From the NCBI GenBank assembly GCA_024516155.1, contig JAJJXM010000053.1, positions 62,001 to 126,000 on the forward strand: DNA of 64,000 nucleotides, written 5' to 3'. This document shows, piece after piece, positions 25,327 through 36,566 of this stretch; the first letter of the stretch is position 1, and each line of letters starts with the position of its first letter. The position numbers were made by a program, and so were the translations under genes. This DNA comes from Pyronema omphalodes (Eukaryota; Ascomycota; Pezizomycetes; Pezizales; Pyronemataceae). A model generated the notes under the pieces. That model saw only the letters and a list, made by a program, of their open reading frames with translations, was not told the origin of the DNA and ran no database searches.

Positions 25327-26654
25327 TGTTATCTGTATCGACACCAGGCTGTATTTATGTTGCAAGGGTTGAAATCGCCCTGCGCTTAGCGCGGCTCTGA
25401 TGGGGCTTTTTATGGGACGGAAGATGATATGGGGTGTGATTTTGGAAGTTTTGTAGGCTTGCGGTATATAGATTATGATGAGGGATGACTCAAGTTGGGA
25501 TAGAACGCGGTAGAAAAGGGTGAGGTTTTGAGAGCGGCTTTGGGTATACATGCGGAATCACTCGAATACCCGCATGCTCCGCCGGACCACCCGCCGCGCA
25601 ACACTTTCCTGGCCTCGCAATATTACTATAACATATCTTCAATACTCAATGAAGAAGTGATGATATTTATAGAATCAAAGAATGACTGAATCACCGTTGA
25701 ATTTTCCCCAGTCCACAGTAAACTCATCACACCATTCCTGCCGTCCCAACTCCATTTCCTCCATCCTCCATGTCCCACACCTCGCCTACCCATACCCTTA
25801 ACAAACAAAAGACACAGAATCACGGCACGGATGCAAATAGTAGATAATGTATGCCATAAACCCTAGGGTTTGCAATGCTGTGACTGGTTTTTTCATGTTC
25901 ATGATTGTTTCCTGAGGTGCGCGCACAACGCGTCACTCTGCATCAGCAGGACCAATTTTCTCGAAGCCTACACACTCCCCTCTTTCCTTTGTCACTAGCT
26001 GCCCACCTAAGACTTGTTCATCTTCTTCTGTGATTATTCCCGCCATGCATGACTTTTGGTTTCTCTGTTTCGCTTCCGTCATCTAAAGCCACTTGGATCC
26101 GAAAACTGCTATCGCCAGCGACCCGATTTTTGCATTCTTTTCCTCCCCCATGGTCGATTACGAATGTAGTTTCCCTTTTTCCGCCTGAGCGTTTCCGCTT
26201 CGTTATGGGCATTGTAGACCTTTGCTCTTTCTCCTTTTCTTCTTCTTTTTTCTTCCGGAAAGCCAAATGGCTCTGAGCTTGATGTCGTCGTTGACGTTGA
26301 GTCTGTCTTGCGTTTTTCCCTTCTAATTCGATAAAGATTCAAAGGTTCCTTGGTCTTTCCTGCTTCTCCTATTACCCCTCGACACTCCCTCCGTAAAGCC
26401 ACTTGGCTCTCTTTTTGTCAAGCAAATCATGCTCACATTCCACTGGGAATCCTTTCTTCCCTTTTCTTCTCCCTGACCAAGACTTTCTCGTCCTGTGTCC
26501 TTGTCTTTGTCTTTCGGTGCGGCATGGGTCGGCTTCTCTCTGCTTTGAGTTAGAACAGAGGTTCTGAAATGCAAATCGTAAGTTCCCTTTCCTATTCCTT
26601 ACGACAACATCAGTTAAAACTTCAACCTGCTAACGTTCCGTTTCCTTGCTAGGT

Positions 26655-27046
26655 ATGAAAACCATCCACTGCTTACAGTCCCTTCCTTTACGTCTGCGTC
26701 CCGCCCTACCTCAGTCTCAAATCCCTTTTTCCGCTTTCTCCTTTTCCCTCTTCTACCCCCGTTTCTTCTTCTCCTTCTTTCGTCTGTTGATAAAATGGTA
26801 TGTCTACTCCACCATTTCCTATCTTTTTGTTCATCAATTTCGGTACGGTTACTAATATTCTTCTTCTTATCCAGCAGCAAGTTTTTCCTCCCCCTTCTCC
26901 ACTTTCATCAACGATTCAAGTGCACGATGCAACCACTGTTGGGCTTCGATGAAGGCTCTTTCTGGTTTGCGACGGTATGTGTGTTCCTAATTTTTCGGCT
27001 TATGTTCTGGATTGAATTATGCTAACGGTGACGAGTATAGGACTAG
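26655..27046 (+). CDS. Putative small spliced gene within the repeat array
   Basis: Three well-formed introns lie close together on the plus strand: 26578-26652 (GTAAGT..GCTAAC..CTAG, in the leader), 26798-26874 (GTATGT..ACTAAT..CCAG) and 26975-27040 (GTATGT..GCTAAC..TATAG). Removing them leaves a frame starting at 26655 (MKTIHCLQSL), crossing both later introns and stopping at 27044, 82 residues long. It is rich in Phe, Leu and Pro with no recognised domain. A different frame in the last exon would stay open longer, so the product is uncertain. The surrounding DNA is pyrimidine-rich, which can create chance splice sites, but three complete signal sets in 460 bases is more than I expect by chance. 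It may be a non-coding spliced RNA. Confidence 0.3.
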
Positions 27047-28097
27047 CTATTATGTTTCCGAATCTGTGTCGCGACTTGTCGACGGTTTGAAGCCCGATAT
27101 CATGTCAGCTGTCGTTCCGGAGAGGCACGTTCCCAACACCTTACCCTCTCGGTCCTAACCACAACTAAAGCTAACCAACCCTTCTTTCAGAAACTTCAAC
27201 TCCGCCAACAACCTCAATTCCCGTTTGCTCCGGCCTTCCTCCATAAGGTAATGAAGAACAGAACCTTAGGGTTGTTGTTCTTGTTCTGTTTTTCGTTCAT
27301 TGGTAAGCCACTATTTATTCTCTCCATCAATAATTTCTCATTCGCTGATACGCCTAGCTAGATATCGATCCGAAGCATATTTGTGATTTGCTGGGTGCCT
27401 TTGTATCCCAATGGGAGACTGGTGGGTGTAGGCAACTTTGCCTTTGTTTCGGTTTGTTTCTTGTGAACTCAGAGGAGCTTATTAAGATCTCTCTGCTTCG
27501 TGTTTTTGCCTTTGCCGGGAAGGGATGTTAAAGCTCGGGGATTTTGACTTTGATAAGCGCTAATGTGGGGGCGGGGTTGGGGGAACCAAAATACAACTTT
27601 GTATGTAAATTGTATGTAAATTGTAACTTTTAACTTATAACTTCAACTTCCTTTACTTGTAAATTCCTACGCGTTTGGAAATTAGACCAAGTGATTTCTG
27701 TTGGACTTTGTTTTTGTTTGATGACCGGAAATCCGAAAATCTGGGATATTAAAATCTTGAGATTGCAAAAATATCTATATCTCTATTGATTTGTACCTCT
27801 TGTCTTAGTTTATAGTATCTATATTATACATATATCTATTTACAAGTTTACCAAGGACTATGATTTGTTTTGTAATATCTCATTTTCAGTACCGCGGCCT
27901 GGTGGAGCAACCCGCCAAGACTCATGTGACCAGCAACAGTTGTCTCTAGACCCGAATTGCGTCCCGTCTCAACATCCGACTGGTAACTTACGACAAGAGA
28001 AACAACATTTATGATGCCGCGTAATTCTGCTTATTGGATTGGTTGTGACTTCAGTCGACTGGGAGGGGGGGCGAGAAGATATATATATCGAGGCTTA

Positions 28098-28900
28098 GGG
28101 TGCGTCTGGATAGCAGAATGCAGGGTTCTTCCGTTACAAGAGACCATCCGTTTACGGTCGGAAACGGACTCTGCGATCTAACGGACAAATTTGCCAAACA
28201 CAAAAGTCCAGATCAGATGAGTTATCCAAACACAGAGGTGAACTTACTTTAGAACGCGGGGCATAAGCACGGGTCGGGAAATTTTCCCCGCTAGGGATCT
28301 TGCCCAAAATCCTCGGTCGCGGGAGACATTACCATACACTCTCCGGCACAATTCTCGGTCGCAGCTCCACAACCGTGTCAACTCAATCAGAACCACCCGA
28401 ATCACGACCCAGATCATTTCCCATACTCTCGCCTGCACAGTTGTCCGTCGCAACCCCACAACCCTCCTTGACTAACCGTGAGTAAAACTGTTGGGCTGAA
28501 TAGATCACCCATTTTGTGTAGGAGCGACGCAAATACGGTTCGGGTGTTGGATATTTCCGAGGTGTTTGTGGTTTGGGAATGATGGATATCGCGGTTAGGG
28601 TAACACAGAAAGCGAAGTATGAAAAAAAAATTTTTTTTTGGTTAGTCACGGAAATTTTGGGCGGGATGAAGCATGTGATGCGAGCAATTTTTCATTTTTG
28701 TAGGACGTGGTTCCGTAACGGACATGAAAAGTACCTCGAGAGGTACTTTCTTGTGACGGACAATTTCTTAGCGACGTAACGGACGCTTTCATTAAGGAAA
28801 GGAGCAAATCGTCCTTTCCAAACACCCCAAAATTTTGCATAACGGAGGGACCCCTGTTAACGGACAAAACCGCCCATTTTCGGCGTATCCAGACGCGCCC
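28098..28900. mobile_element. PIF/Harbinger-type (Tourist-like) MITE
   Basis: An 803-bp element with imperfect terminal inverted repeats: left end GGGTGCGTCTGGATA, right end reverse complement GGGCGCGTCTGGATA (one mismatch). Both ends are flanked by TTA (28095-28097 and 28901-28903), the target duplication typical of this superfamily. It holds no transposase frame and is non-autonomous. The interior has several CGGAC/AACGGAC motifs and a near-perfect palindrome AAAGTACCTC-GA-GAGGTACTTT around 28729-28750. It sits inside a repeat-array unit. Confidence 0.75.
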
Positions 28901-28956
28901 TTAGGATGAGATGTGGGTCGTGCTCTGGATTATTCAATTGGCAGTTTTCAGACAGG

Positions 28957-30096
28957 TGTCACGGCTCGAGAATTATTACCTTCCCCCTCCTCGTCATTTA
29001 TTCATCTATTATCATTCGCTTCATTATCCAGCACTCGTTTGTTTATTTATTTCTATTATCCTTCGGTCTTCGATCATCACTCGTCACTCGCCTGGGTTAG
29101 GGTTACGCTCAATTCCCAAATTGTCAAAAAGGTCACGTGACCTACCTCCAGGGTTAGGGGTCAACTCGGATCCCTTTTCGGAAATTCCGTACCTACGGTC
29201 TACCGATCATCTTATCCGATCAGATAAGATCGGTCACGTGCTCTAATCAATAGTAGATCAGTATGCACGCGCACTGGTCTACTAATGTGCGCACATGTGA
29301 CTAGGGCTAGGGCACGATCATCTTATCGATAAGATAAGATCTAGTCATGTGACCTTATCAGTATTGCACCATCTTTCCAATCGCAGCTGATCTGGATTCA
29401 CGTGACTAGGGTTAGGGTTGCACCCGCACGCACACAAACTAGGGTTAGGTTTGTGACCGTACGCGCACAGCTAGGGTTAGGGTTACGAACGCACGCGCAC
29501 GATTAGGGTTACAGAAGCGCGCGCGTGACTACGCTTAGGGTTACGCTAGCGCGCACGCGAAGTACGCTACCGCGCACGCGAGTTACGCTATCGCGCACGC
29601 GAGATACGCTAACGAGCGCGCGACGAGGCTGTGCACGCAAACACGCTAATTTGGTACGAACGCGTTAGCGCGTCTAGAACGCGCAACCGCGACCGCGTTG
29701 TTTACTTAGTTATTTTTCGGGAAAATTCTGCAAGTAGTGGCTCGGCGTGTAAGGAGGAAAAATTGTATATAAGAGGATTGTTTCTTTGTTTGTTTATTTT
29801 GTTTTTCTTTTCTCCTTACACAGTTATTTGTTTATTTACAAATTCAAATACTTTGTCGAAATCTTTGTTTACGTCCTCGTCCTCGTCCCCGTCTTTGGAT
29901 CTCGTTGTCCCTTGATATCTTTGTTTATTTCCTTAAACTTCTAAACACAGAAAGTCTTTAAGTTGATGCTCGACACAGCTTAAGAGTTTCTAACGTTCAA
30001 GTTATTATAAGGATATATCCATTGAACTCAAGAGTGAATAATTGAGAAGAGCCCTCAGGTTCTCCGTCAGCTATCTCTCCCTTGTTCGCCGTTACA
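28957..30096 (+). repeat. G1 5' LTR
   Basis: Starts TGTCACGG and ends CGTTACA. Carries seven or so TTAGGG-like motifs (about 29094-29547), several CACGTGA and GATA (CTTATC/AGATAAG) motifs, a region of CGCGCACGCG repeats (29510-29615) and a TATA box TATATAAG at 29766-29773 followed by a T-rich start region. Differs from the 3' LTR at only two bases that I can find (near 29616 and 29998). Confidence 0.93.
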
Positions 30097-31279
30097 ACAT
30101 AACTGTGTAATCAAGACCTGCCGGCTCTACCGTCAACTCTCGACTACAGCAAGCTTTACATGCTTCACAACCTCTGGTTCTACGAATTCATCAATCTATT
30201 ACCAATCTTCCGTTCCCTCGAAAACCCCGTCGTCCTCGACGAAATCGAAATTGCTCGACAACTCGGAAACGAATACGCAGCAACTCGAATTCAATATAAC
30301 GACGAAACCAACATCTGGCACCTCCGTTAATCCCTCGAAATGGACCAAAACAACAAGGTCGTCGTGGCCCTGTACCTCAACGAAGCCGAAAGGTTGGAGG
30401 TCGAACAGGACCCCACGAAGATCAAATTGGTCCGCAACGCCGTAAAAGAATACGAACGAGACTGTCAACTCAGGGACGACCTCCGAGCCGAACTCACAGA
30501 AGCTCGAAAGGACAACTCCCTCTACGCTCAACGAATTACCGACTTGGAAAGGGATCACGAAAGCGCCAACGCCTCCGTTCGACTCCTACAAGCCCTTACG
30601 AAGAACGGTCCCCTTCCGAATACCCGTCCTATCGAATTACCTCACCCACCTGAGTTCTCTGGAGAACGCAAGGAACTCTTGAACTTCATCTCGAAGGTCA
30701 GATCCAAGCTCGCCGGAGACTCCTCCCGTTTTACCGATGATCAACATAAGCTACGTTATACTTATGGATATCTCAAAGGCAACGCTCAGAATCAAATTCA
30801 ACCCTACGTCCTTACAGATAAGATTAAGCTTAAGGACGTTGAGGCTCTCATTACAATTCTGGAAGCTGTCTTCGGAGATCCTGATCAAGTTGGTACTGCA
30901 TCTGCGGAATTGGATAAACTTCAACAGGGCAACCGTGAGTTTAGCCAATACTACGCAGAGTTCCAACGATTAATGGCTATTTTGAACTACGATGAAAACG
31001 CAAAGAAGGCTGCTCTGAAGCGTGGGCTCTCTCGAGACCTTCAGACCAGTCTTGTTTACCAAGCCGAAGAACCTCAGAACTTCACCAAATTTGTGGATCT
31101 TTGTATGAAGCTAGATTATAGGATTCGAGCTCATTTAAACACTACAAAGCGGCACGTTCCTTCGGTCCCCAGTCGTTCCAGCTCCACGCCGTCTCGCCCG
31201 GCGTCCCACCCAACGAATACCAATAGTGGTAATTACGGATCGGCCCCCATGGACCTATCAGCTTCCCAAAAGGCTCAGA

Positions 31280-32637
31280 TGTGAACCTGGGTATTGAGGC
31301 TTTCAATACAGAGGCTTTTCCGATCAGTTGGTGCTTCGTTCGAAAGTTATTCAACTAATAGATTTTTCTCAAGAAGCCAGGAAGTTAACTAATCGATCAC
31401 AGGCCGAATAAACTTAAGGGTCTCGTCCTGAGGTATTGGTGTAGAAAGGTATATTCGTAACAAGAGATCAAGTTGCTGATGCTGGAGGAGACGGTGGGAA
31501 GACTTAGGGTCTTTTATAGACTTTCGTCGACAAGTTCGCCCAGACTTCCCAAGGGAACCAACTTCCAAACTAAGCTTAGGAGATAAGACGTGAGTCAATC
31601 CTTTGACAAATCTGCCGATGGCTCGCATCATGCTGTGGGCGCAATTATATTAATTGCGCACTTGCATGATGACCTCGTGTCAGATTAATCCTTGACATTC
31701 CTTGCCGTGCTACCACACCTTCCAATCAGGTATTGGGGTTAAGCGCCTAGTGGAGGGTTACTCCACTTGAGCGCATAAAGCAATGACTCCTCTGATAATG
31801 ACATGTGAGTCATATATCTTATGAGTCGTCTTGATCATACATCTCCCTAGAGAATCTCGATTGCGAATGAAGGAATCTGACATCATAAGGCAGACTATGC
31901 CTTACCGGAGCGCACTGCCCCGTCACATTCCGGTGTGATGTCATACAGCCCCACCTGCGCGCACATGCGCGCAGCCACACCCTGGTGTGTACGCAAACGC
32001 CGTCTTATCTTGCAGTTGGTAGTCATTGGCCTAAGGTCGCGTCATATCAGTTCCATCCAACAGTTTCCCTGAGTGGTGTTCCTTGCTGCAGGACGTCGTC
32101 TCATGCTAATGCAATCTTGACCCTTGTCCTGAGCTCCACTCCTGTTGGCTGACTAGACTCTGCCTTGTTCCTTGGCCGACTATCCGCCCAACTCAGACCT
32201 CGGATGATCCTATTCGTCTGCCTTGCATTGTCCTGAAGAATTCCCTTCTCTTGCAAGCCCTCTGGTAGCCGTGCGTGGTGGAACACGACCTCAAGTATAA
32301 GGAGGTGTCCTCTCGCCGTCGTCTTCTGTCTCCATCAGCGTCGTCTGTAGTTTTCTCATGGGTAAGTCGACACCCATGAGGTAAGTTGATACTCGTTCCC
32401 ATCCATCTGTGATCCTCCCAAACTGACAGTGAATAACAGGTAGCGACGCCTCGGGCCGGGATCCTCGTGAGGTCCTTTCGGAAAGTCACGAATCACGTGA
32501 CGTGGCTAGCTGGAGCTCCTCAGGGGGTTCCGGCCCGGGGCACTAACCTTAATATTCATTCTCCTGTCGAGTTTGCCATGTTCTCATAATGTTATACATG
32601 TTACCTATCCTATACTCACACAATATAGGGTGTGACA
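31280..32637 (-). mobile_element. Solo LTR of the G2 family inside G1 gag
   Basis: 1358 bp from TGTGAACCTGGG to GGGTGTGACA, the same ends and order as the G2 LTRs but visibly diverged. Flanked by TCAGA (31275-31279 and 32638-32642). The host gag frame continues exactly after removing it. Such solo LTRs arise by recombination between the two LTRs of a full element. Same orientation as G2. Confidence 0.92.
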
Positions 32638-32808
32638 TCAGAACCAACGCCGTCGTGATGAACGAATGGCCAAGGGACTTTGTCTTTATTGTGGATCAGC
32701 CGATCACTTCAAGAACGAATGTTCTACGTTGGCAGCAAACAACTCCCGCAAGATTCGCCTAGCCGCCGCCGAGGTTTTGGATATCCCAACAAACCCCGAC
32801 GTCGACCA

Positions 32809-32821
32809 GGGAAAAGAGTAG
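32809..32821 (+). promoter_or_regulatory. G1 candidate -1 ribosomal frameshift site
   Basis: Slippery heptamer G GGA AAA (32809-32815) in the gag frame, followed by GAG and the stop TAG. Shifting back one base continues as AGA GTA GTC into the pol frame. The heptamer fits the X XXY YYZ rule. The same arrangement occurs in G3. Confidence 0.65.
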
Positions 32822-33370
32822 TCCATCAACAGCCTGTTGGCTCTGTTGTTGGACCAGCCCCTGCCTCATCTTTCGTTTCATCTCAGGAAATCGTTTATGT
32901 ATCCGCTAGTTCTTTGTCAAGTAAACAAGAAAACGAATTGGATGGGAATCATTTGGTCGTGCCATGTACACTAACTGAACACAATACCAAAATCGATACT
33001 CATGCTCTCGTAGACTGCGGATGCACAGGAATTTCCTTCATGAACGAAGACTTCGCACGCCAACACAACTTCCCCCGTTATCAATTGAAAAACCCCAAAA
33101 TGGTCGAAGTAATTGATGGACGACCTATTTCATCAGGAGACATCACCGAATACGTTGAAGTCGAATGTACAATAGGAGACCACCATGAATTACTAACTGC
33201 CTACGTTACTCGGCTTGGTCATTATCCCCTCGTTTTAGGAATCCCATGGCTTCGTAAACACGATGTTACAATAAACTTCGCCGATAACGATATCAAATTC
33301 TCATCACCGAACTGCCTCCCCCACCGAACCACGTTAAAACCCACCCCTGTTAAGGGTATTGCTCCGAAAC

Positions 33371-34756
33371 TGTGAACCTGGGCACAGTCCTAACTATGCA
33401 GAGGCTGTTCCGGTCGTATCTCAAGTCTCCTGTCCTGGTGTAGACAGACGCTTCGTTCTCAAGAACTAAAAGAACTTATTCCGAAGATAAGCTAGGAAGA
33501 GAATTAACCGATCACAGGCCGAATAAACTTAAGGGTCGTCTTCGGAGGTATTCGTTGGTGTAGATGTGGTATCGTCGCGTATGGGATCAATGGATGATGA
33601 TGGAGGAGACAGCGGGAAGACATAGGGTCTTTTATAGACTTTCGTCTACAAGTTCGCCCAGCCTTCCTTGGGGAACCAACTGCCGAACTCAGCTTAGGAG
33701 ATAAGACATGGGTCAAAGCTGTGACGCATCTGCTGAGGCTTGCATTATCCTAAGCGCGCAATTAAATTAATTGCTCACTTGCATAATGCTCGCCCTGGTC
33801 AGATTAATCCTTGAAATAGCTCACCGTACTACCACACCTTCCAATGAGGTGCTGGGGTTATGAGTCACACCGGAGGGCAACTCCGTCTGACTGCATTATG
33901 CATGAACTCTTGTGATAATGACGCATGAGTCGTTTATCGGATGAGTCGCGCCATCATAGATCTCCCTAGAGAATCTCGATTGCAAGTAGAGGTCACTGAC
34001 ATCATAAGGCATCCTGATGCCCTACCGGAGTCGATCACTCCGTCACATTCCTGTGTCATGTCATATGTGCCCCACCTGCGCGCACTTGCGCACAGCCACA
34101 CCCTGGTGTGGATGCAAACGCCGTCTTGTTCCAAGTTGGCAGCTCTAGGCCTAAGGACGCGTCATATCAGTTCCATCAAACAGGTTTCCTGAGTGGAGTT
34201 CCCTGCTGGACGTCGTCTCATGCTAATGCACTGTTGACCCTTGTCCTGCATTCCACTCCTGTTTGCTGACTAGACTCTGCCTTATCTCTTTGCCCAACTG
34301 TCCACCCAACTCGTAACACCGGATGACACTCTTGCGCCGCATCTGCATCTTCCTGGAATCTCCTGTTCCTATGCAGCCCCTATTGTAGCCGTGTATTGCC
34401 GAATACTCCTCAGGTATAAGGAGGTGACCTTTCGTCGTCTTCTTCATTCTCCATCAGCGTCGTTCGTAGTTGTCTCAAGGGTAAGTCGACACCCTTGAGG
34501 TAAGTGTTCCTTTCCCCTTCTCCGTCCTGAATCCTCCCAAACTGACAGTGAATAATAGTTTCGACGCCTCGGGCCGGGATCCTCGTCAGGTCCTATCGGA
34601 AAGTCACGAATCACGTGACGTGGCTAGCCGGAGCTCCTCTGGGGGTTCCGGCCCGGGATACTAACCTAATTATTCATTCTCCTGTCGAGTTTGCCATATT
34701 CTCCATAGCGTTATATATGATACCTATTCTATTCTCACACATTATAGGGTGTGACA
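33371..34756 (-). repeat. G2 LTR, left (3' LTR in element orientation)
   Basis: TGTGAACC..GTGTGACA on the plus strand. Eight substitutions and one 1-bp indel separate it from the right LTR by my line-by-line reading; five of the eight look like C-to-T changes at CpG in the right copy. Confidence 0.92.
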
Positions 34757-34926
34757 CCACCTCCCCCCTGTTCAAGCTTCGTCCCGAAGCTCGTAGTTCA
34801 TCATTCTGTGATCGCACCTCGCCGCAGCCAAGTGATTAAGTGATCAATTATAGATGTAGTCCTCCAGCCCCTACATCCTACTACCAACTCTACTTAATGA
34901 AAACCGCGTTGGAAAAAACATTAAGC

Positions 34927-36016
34927 CTAGTCTTTGAGTCGGTAGTCCCTCGGAGAGTCAGGGTGCTTGAGATGAAATTCTCTCAGCTTCTCCTGACCTC
35001 CTACTGAAAAGTTGTCGAAGGGTTCCGCCGTCCAATCTTTCTTGTTGGGCCACCCAAGCCATTTAACGAGGTAAAGTACTCTGTTTCCTGATTTATAACT
35101 GCTCATGATTTCATCAATGTCGTACTCCTCGCTTCCCTCAACATCGTCTGCTTCCCTAAGAATTTTATTTGGGTCTGGTGGAGCTCTTGTACCGGTGTGA
35201 AAAGGCTCAAGTAGGGAAATATGAAAGACGTTATGAATCTTCCATTTTCGTGGTAATGTGAGACGTAATGCTGTGGGGGATATGACTTTTTCGATTTGAA
35301 ATGGACCGTGAAGTTTGTGTTCCAATTTATGTGATGGGCGTCTTGTTTTTATGTGTCGTCCATCGAGCATAACCAAGTCTCCAACTTGGTAAGTAGGTGC
35401 CTCCTTTCGTTGTAGATCTGCATACTTTTTCATTCTTTCTTGTGCTTTCTGTAAGGATATCTTTGCTCCTTCGTGCACAGTATGCATCCAGTGGGCGTAT
35501 GCTTTGCTGGCAGGATTTCGCACAGCTGTTGCAGTAGGGTTGCTGGCAGAGGGTTTGTAACCGTAATTCGCATAAAAGGGTGATAGTCCTGTAGCGGTGG
35601 TTACTGAGTTGTTATAGGCAAACTCTGCCATTGGCAACAAGTCAACCCAATCGTCCATCTCATGATTGACAAAGGAGCGGAGGTATGCTTCAATTGTCTG
35701 GTTGAGTCGTTCCGTCTGTCCGTCAGTTTGAGGGTGGAACGCTGTGGACATTCTAGGCTTGATTGCTAGTGTCCCAAGAAATGCTTTCCAGGTCGTACTT
35801 GTGAACCTGGAGTCCCTATCCGAAACAATGTCTGTTGGCAGCCCATGTAATTTCCATATTTCTTTAGCAAAGATCCGGACAAGGTCTGCAGTTGTCTTGC
35901 CGTCCTTTTGCAATGGTATAAAGTGGGCCATCTTCGAAAATCGATCAACTACTACCCAGAGTTGATCACATCCATTTGATTCCGGTAGGTCTGTAATAAA
36001 GTCCATGGCGATTGAT
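34927..36016 (-). pseudogene. G2 pol, 3' part (integrase core and chromodomain)
   Basis: Continuation of the G2 pol frame after removal of G3. Holds the integrase core (MDFITDLPESNGCDQLWVVV, IVSDRDSRF, HPQTDGQTERLN), the Gypsy integrase tail (YQVGDLVMLDGRHIKTRRPS) and a chromodomain (YDIDEIMSSYKSGNRVLYLV, KWLGWPNKKDWTAEP), ending at the stop 34927. No stops or shifts within it. The chromodomain is expected to guide integration to marked chromatin. Confidence 0.9.
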
Positions 36017-36555
36017 TGTCAGGGAACCGAGAACGGACGTTCAAGGGACACACTGAACACTACCGGCAAGAGGGACTAGGCAGGTTCCGGGACGGGGAAC
36101 GGCAGGACAAGGACCGAAGTGCTCGTCAGACGGGCGGCACACTAAACAGGAACAGGGACAAGGACAAGAGTGACGTAGGACTTGGGAGAAGAAGTCTTAT
36201 ATTAGGAGCAAGGAGAAGACACAAGACGTTCGATGGAGAACTCGACAATGGGGAGGCAAGCCTCCTTATGTACAAAGGGGCGGCCAGCACTCTTGCGGGG
36301 CCGTCATCCAACATCGCTACATGAAGCTTCCGTTCTCCATCAATTCACCTGCGACGCCACAGCTCTCCAGCTCGTGGTACGTCATCCATCATCAATCAGT
36401 CTATCAGTCACAACGGCACGGCACACACAACAACACAACAACACAACAGCAACACAACACAACACGGCAAGACAACGGCACGATGCCAATGAACAACCAC
36501 GACAACACAATGATGACGCAACAACACAACGGCTCGTCAGCCGTGTGCCGTGACA
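36017..36555 (-). repeat. G3 LTR, left (3' LTR in element orientation)
   Basis: 539 bp. Includes a CAACA/ACAAC microsatellite at about 36427-36466. Four differences from the right copy, all transversions as far as I can see (C/G, A/T, C/G, G/C). Confidence 0.93.
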
Positions 36556-36566
36556 GTACCCCCCCG

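Larger units (their letters stand above)
24790..28097. repeat. Left part of the diverged repeat array
   Basis: Segments match the right end of the window in the same order. 25040-25960 aligns by eye with 60100-60970 (GTGTTCGATTACAACCCCAG, the A/B-box element, CATTTCCTCCATCCTCCA, then CCCTAGGGT). 27550 resembles 59304 and 61998 (ATAAGCGCTAA and G-rich). 28050-28095 resembles 61150-61190 (GACTGGGAGG then ATATA). The block 25980-27300 is not seen in the other copies. Exact unit edges cannot be set without alignment. Confidence 0.7.
30340..32821 (+). pseudogene. G1 gag, interrupted by a solo LTR
   Basis: Coding segments 30340-31279 and 32643-32821 form one frame once the solo LTR and one copy of its duplication are set aside. 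The N-terminal part is helical and charged (RAELTEARKDNSLYAQRITD). A retrotransposon gag domain follows (PPEFSGERKELLNFISK, YTYGYLKGNAQNQIQPY, FSQYYAEFQRLM). After the insertion comes a CCHC zinc knuckle CLYCGSADHFKNEC. The frame ends QGKE-stop at 32819-32821. Gag forms the particle and packages RNA. The insertion removes the zinc knuckle from the protein. Confidence 0.85.

Noticed and set aside
28244..28867. Transposase gene inside the MITE
   Set aside because: Only short frames without DDE-type motifs are present.
32640..33375. Protein starting at 32680 as an independent gene
   Set aside because: It is the -1 frame of G1 pol overlapping gag; its first ~45 residues are an out-of-frame reading of the zinc knuckle region.
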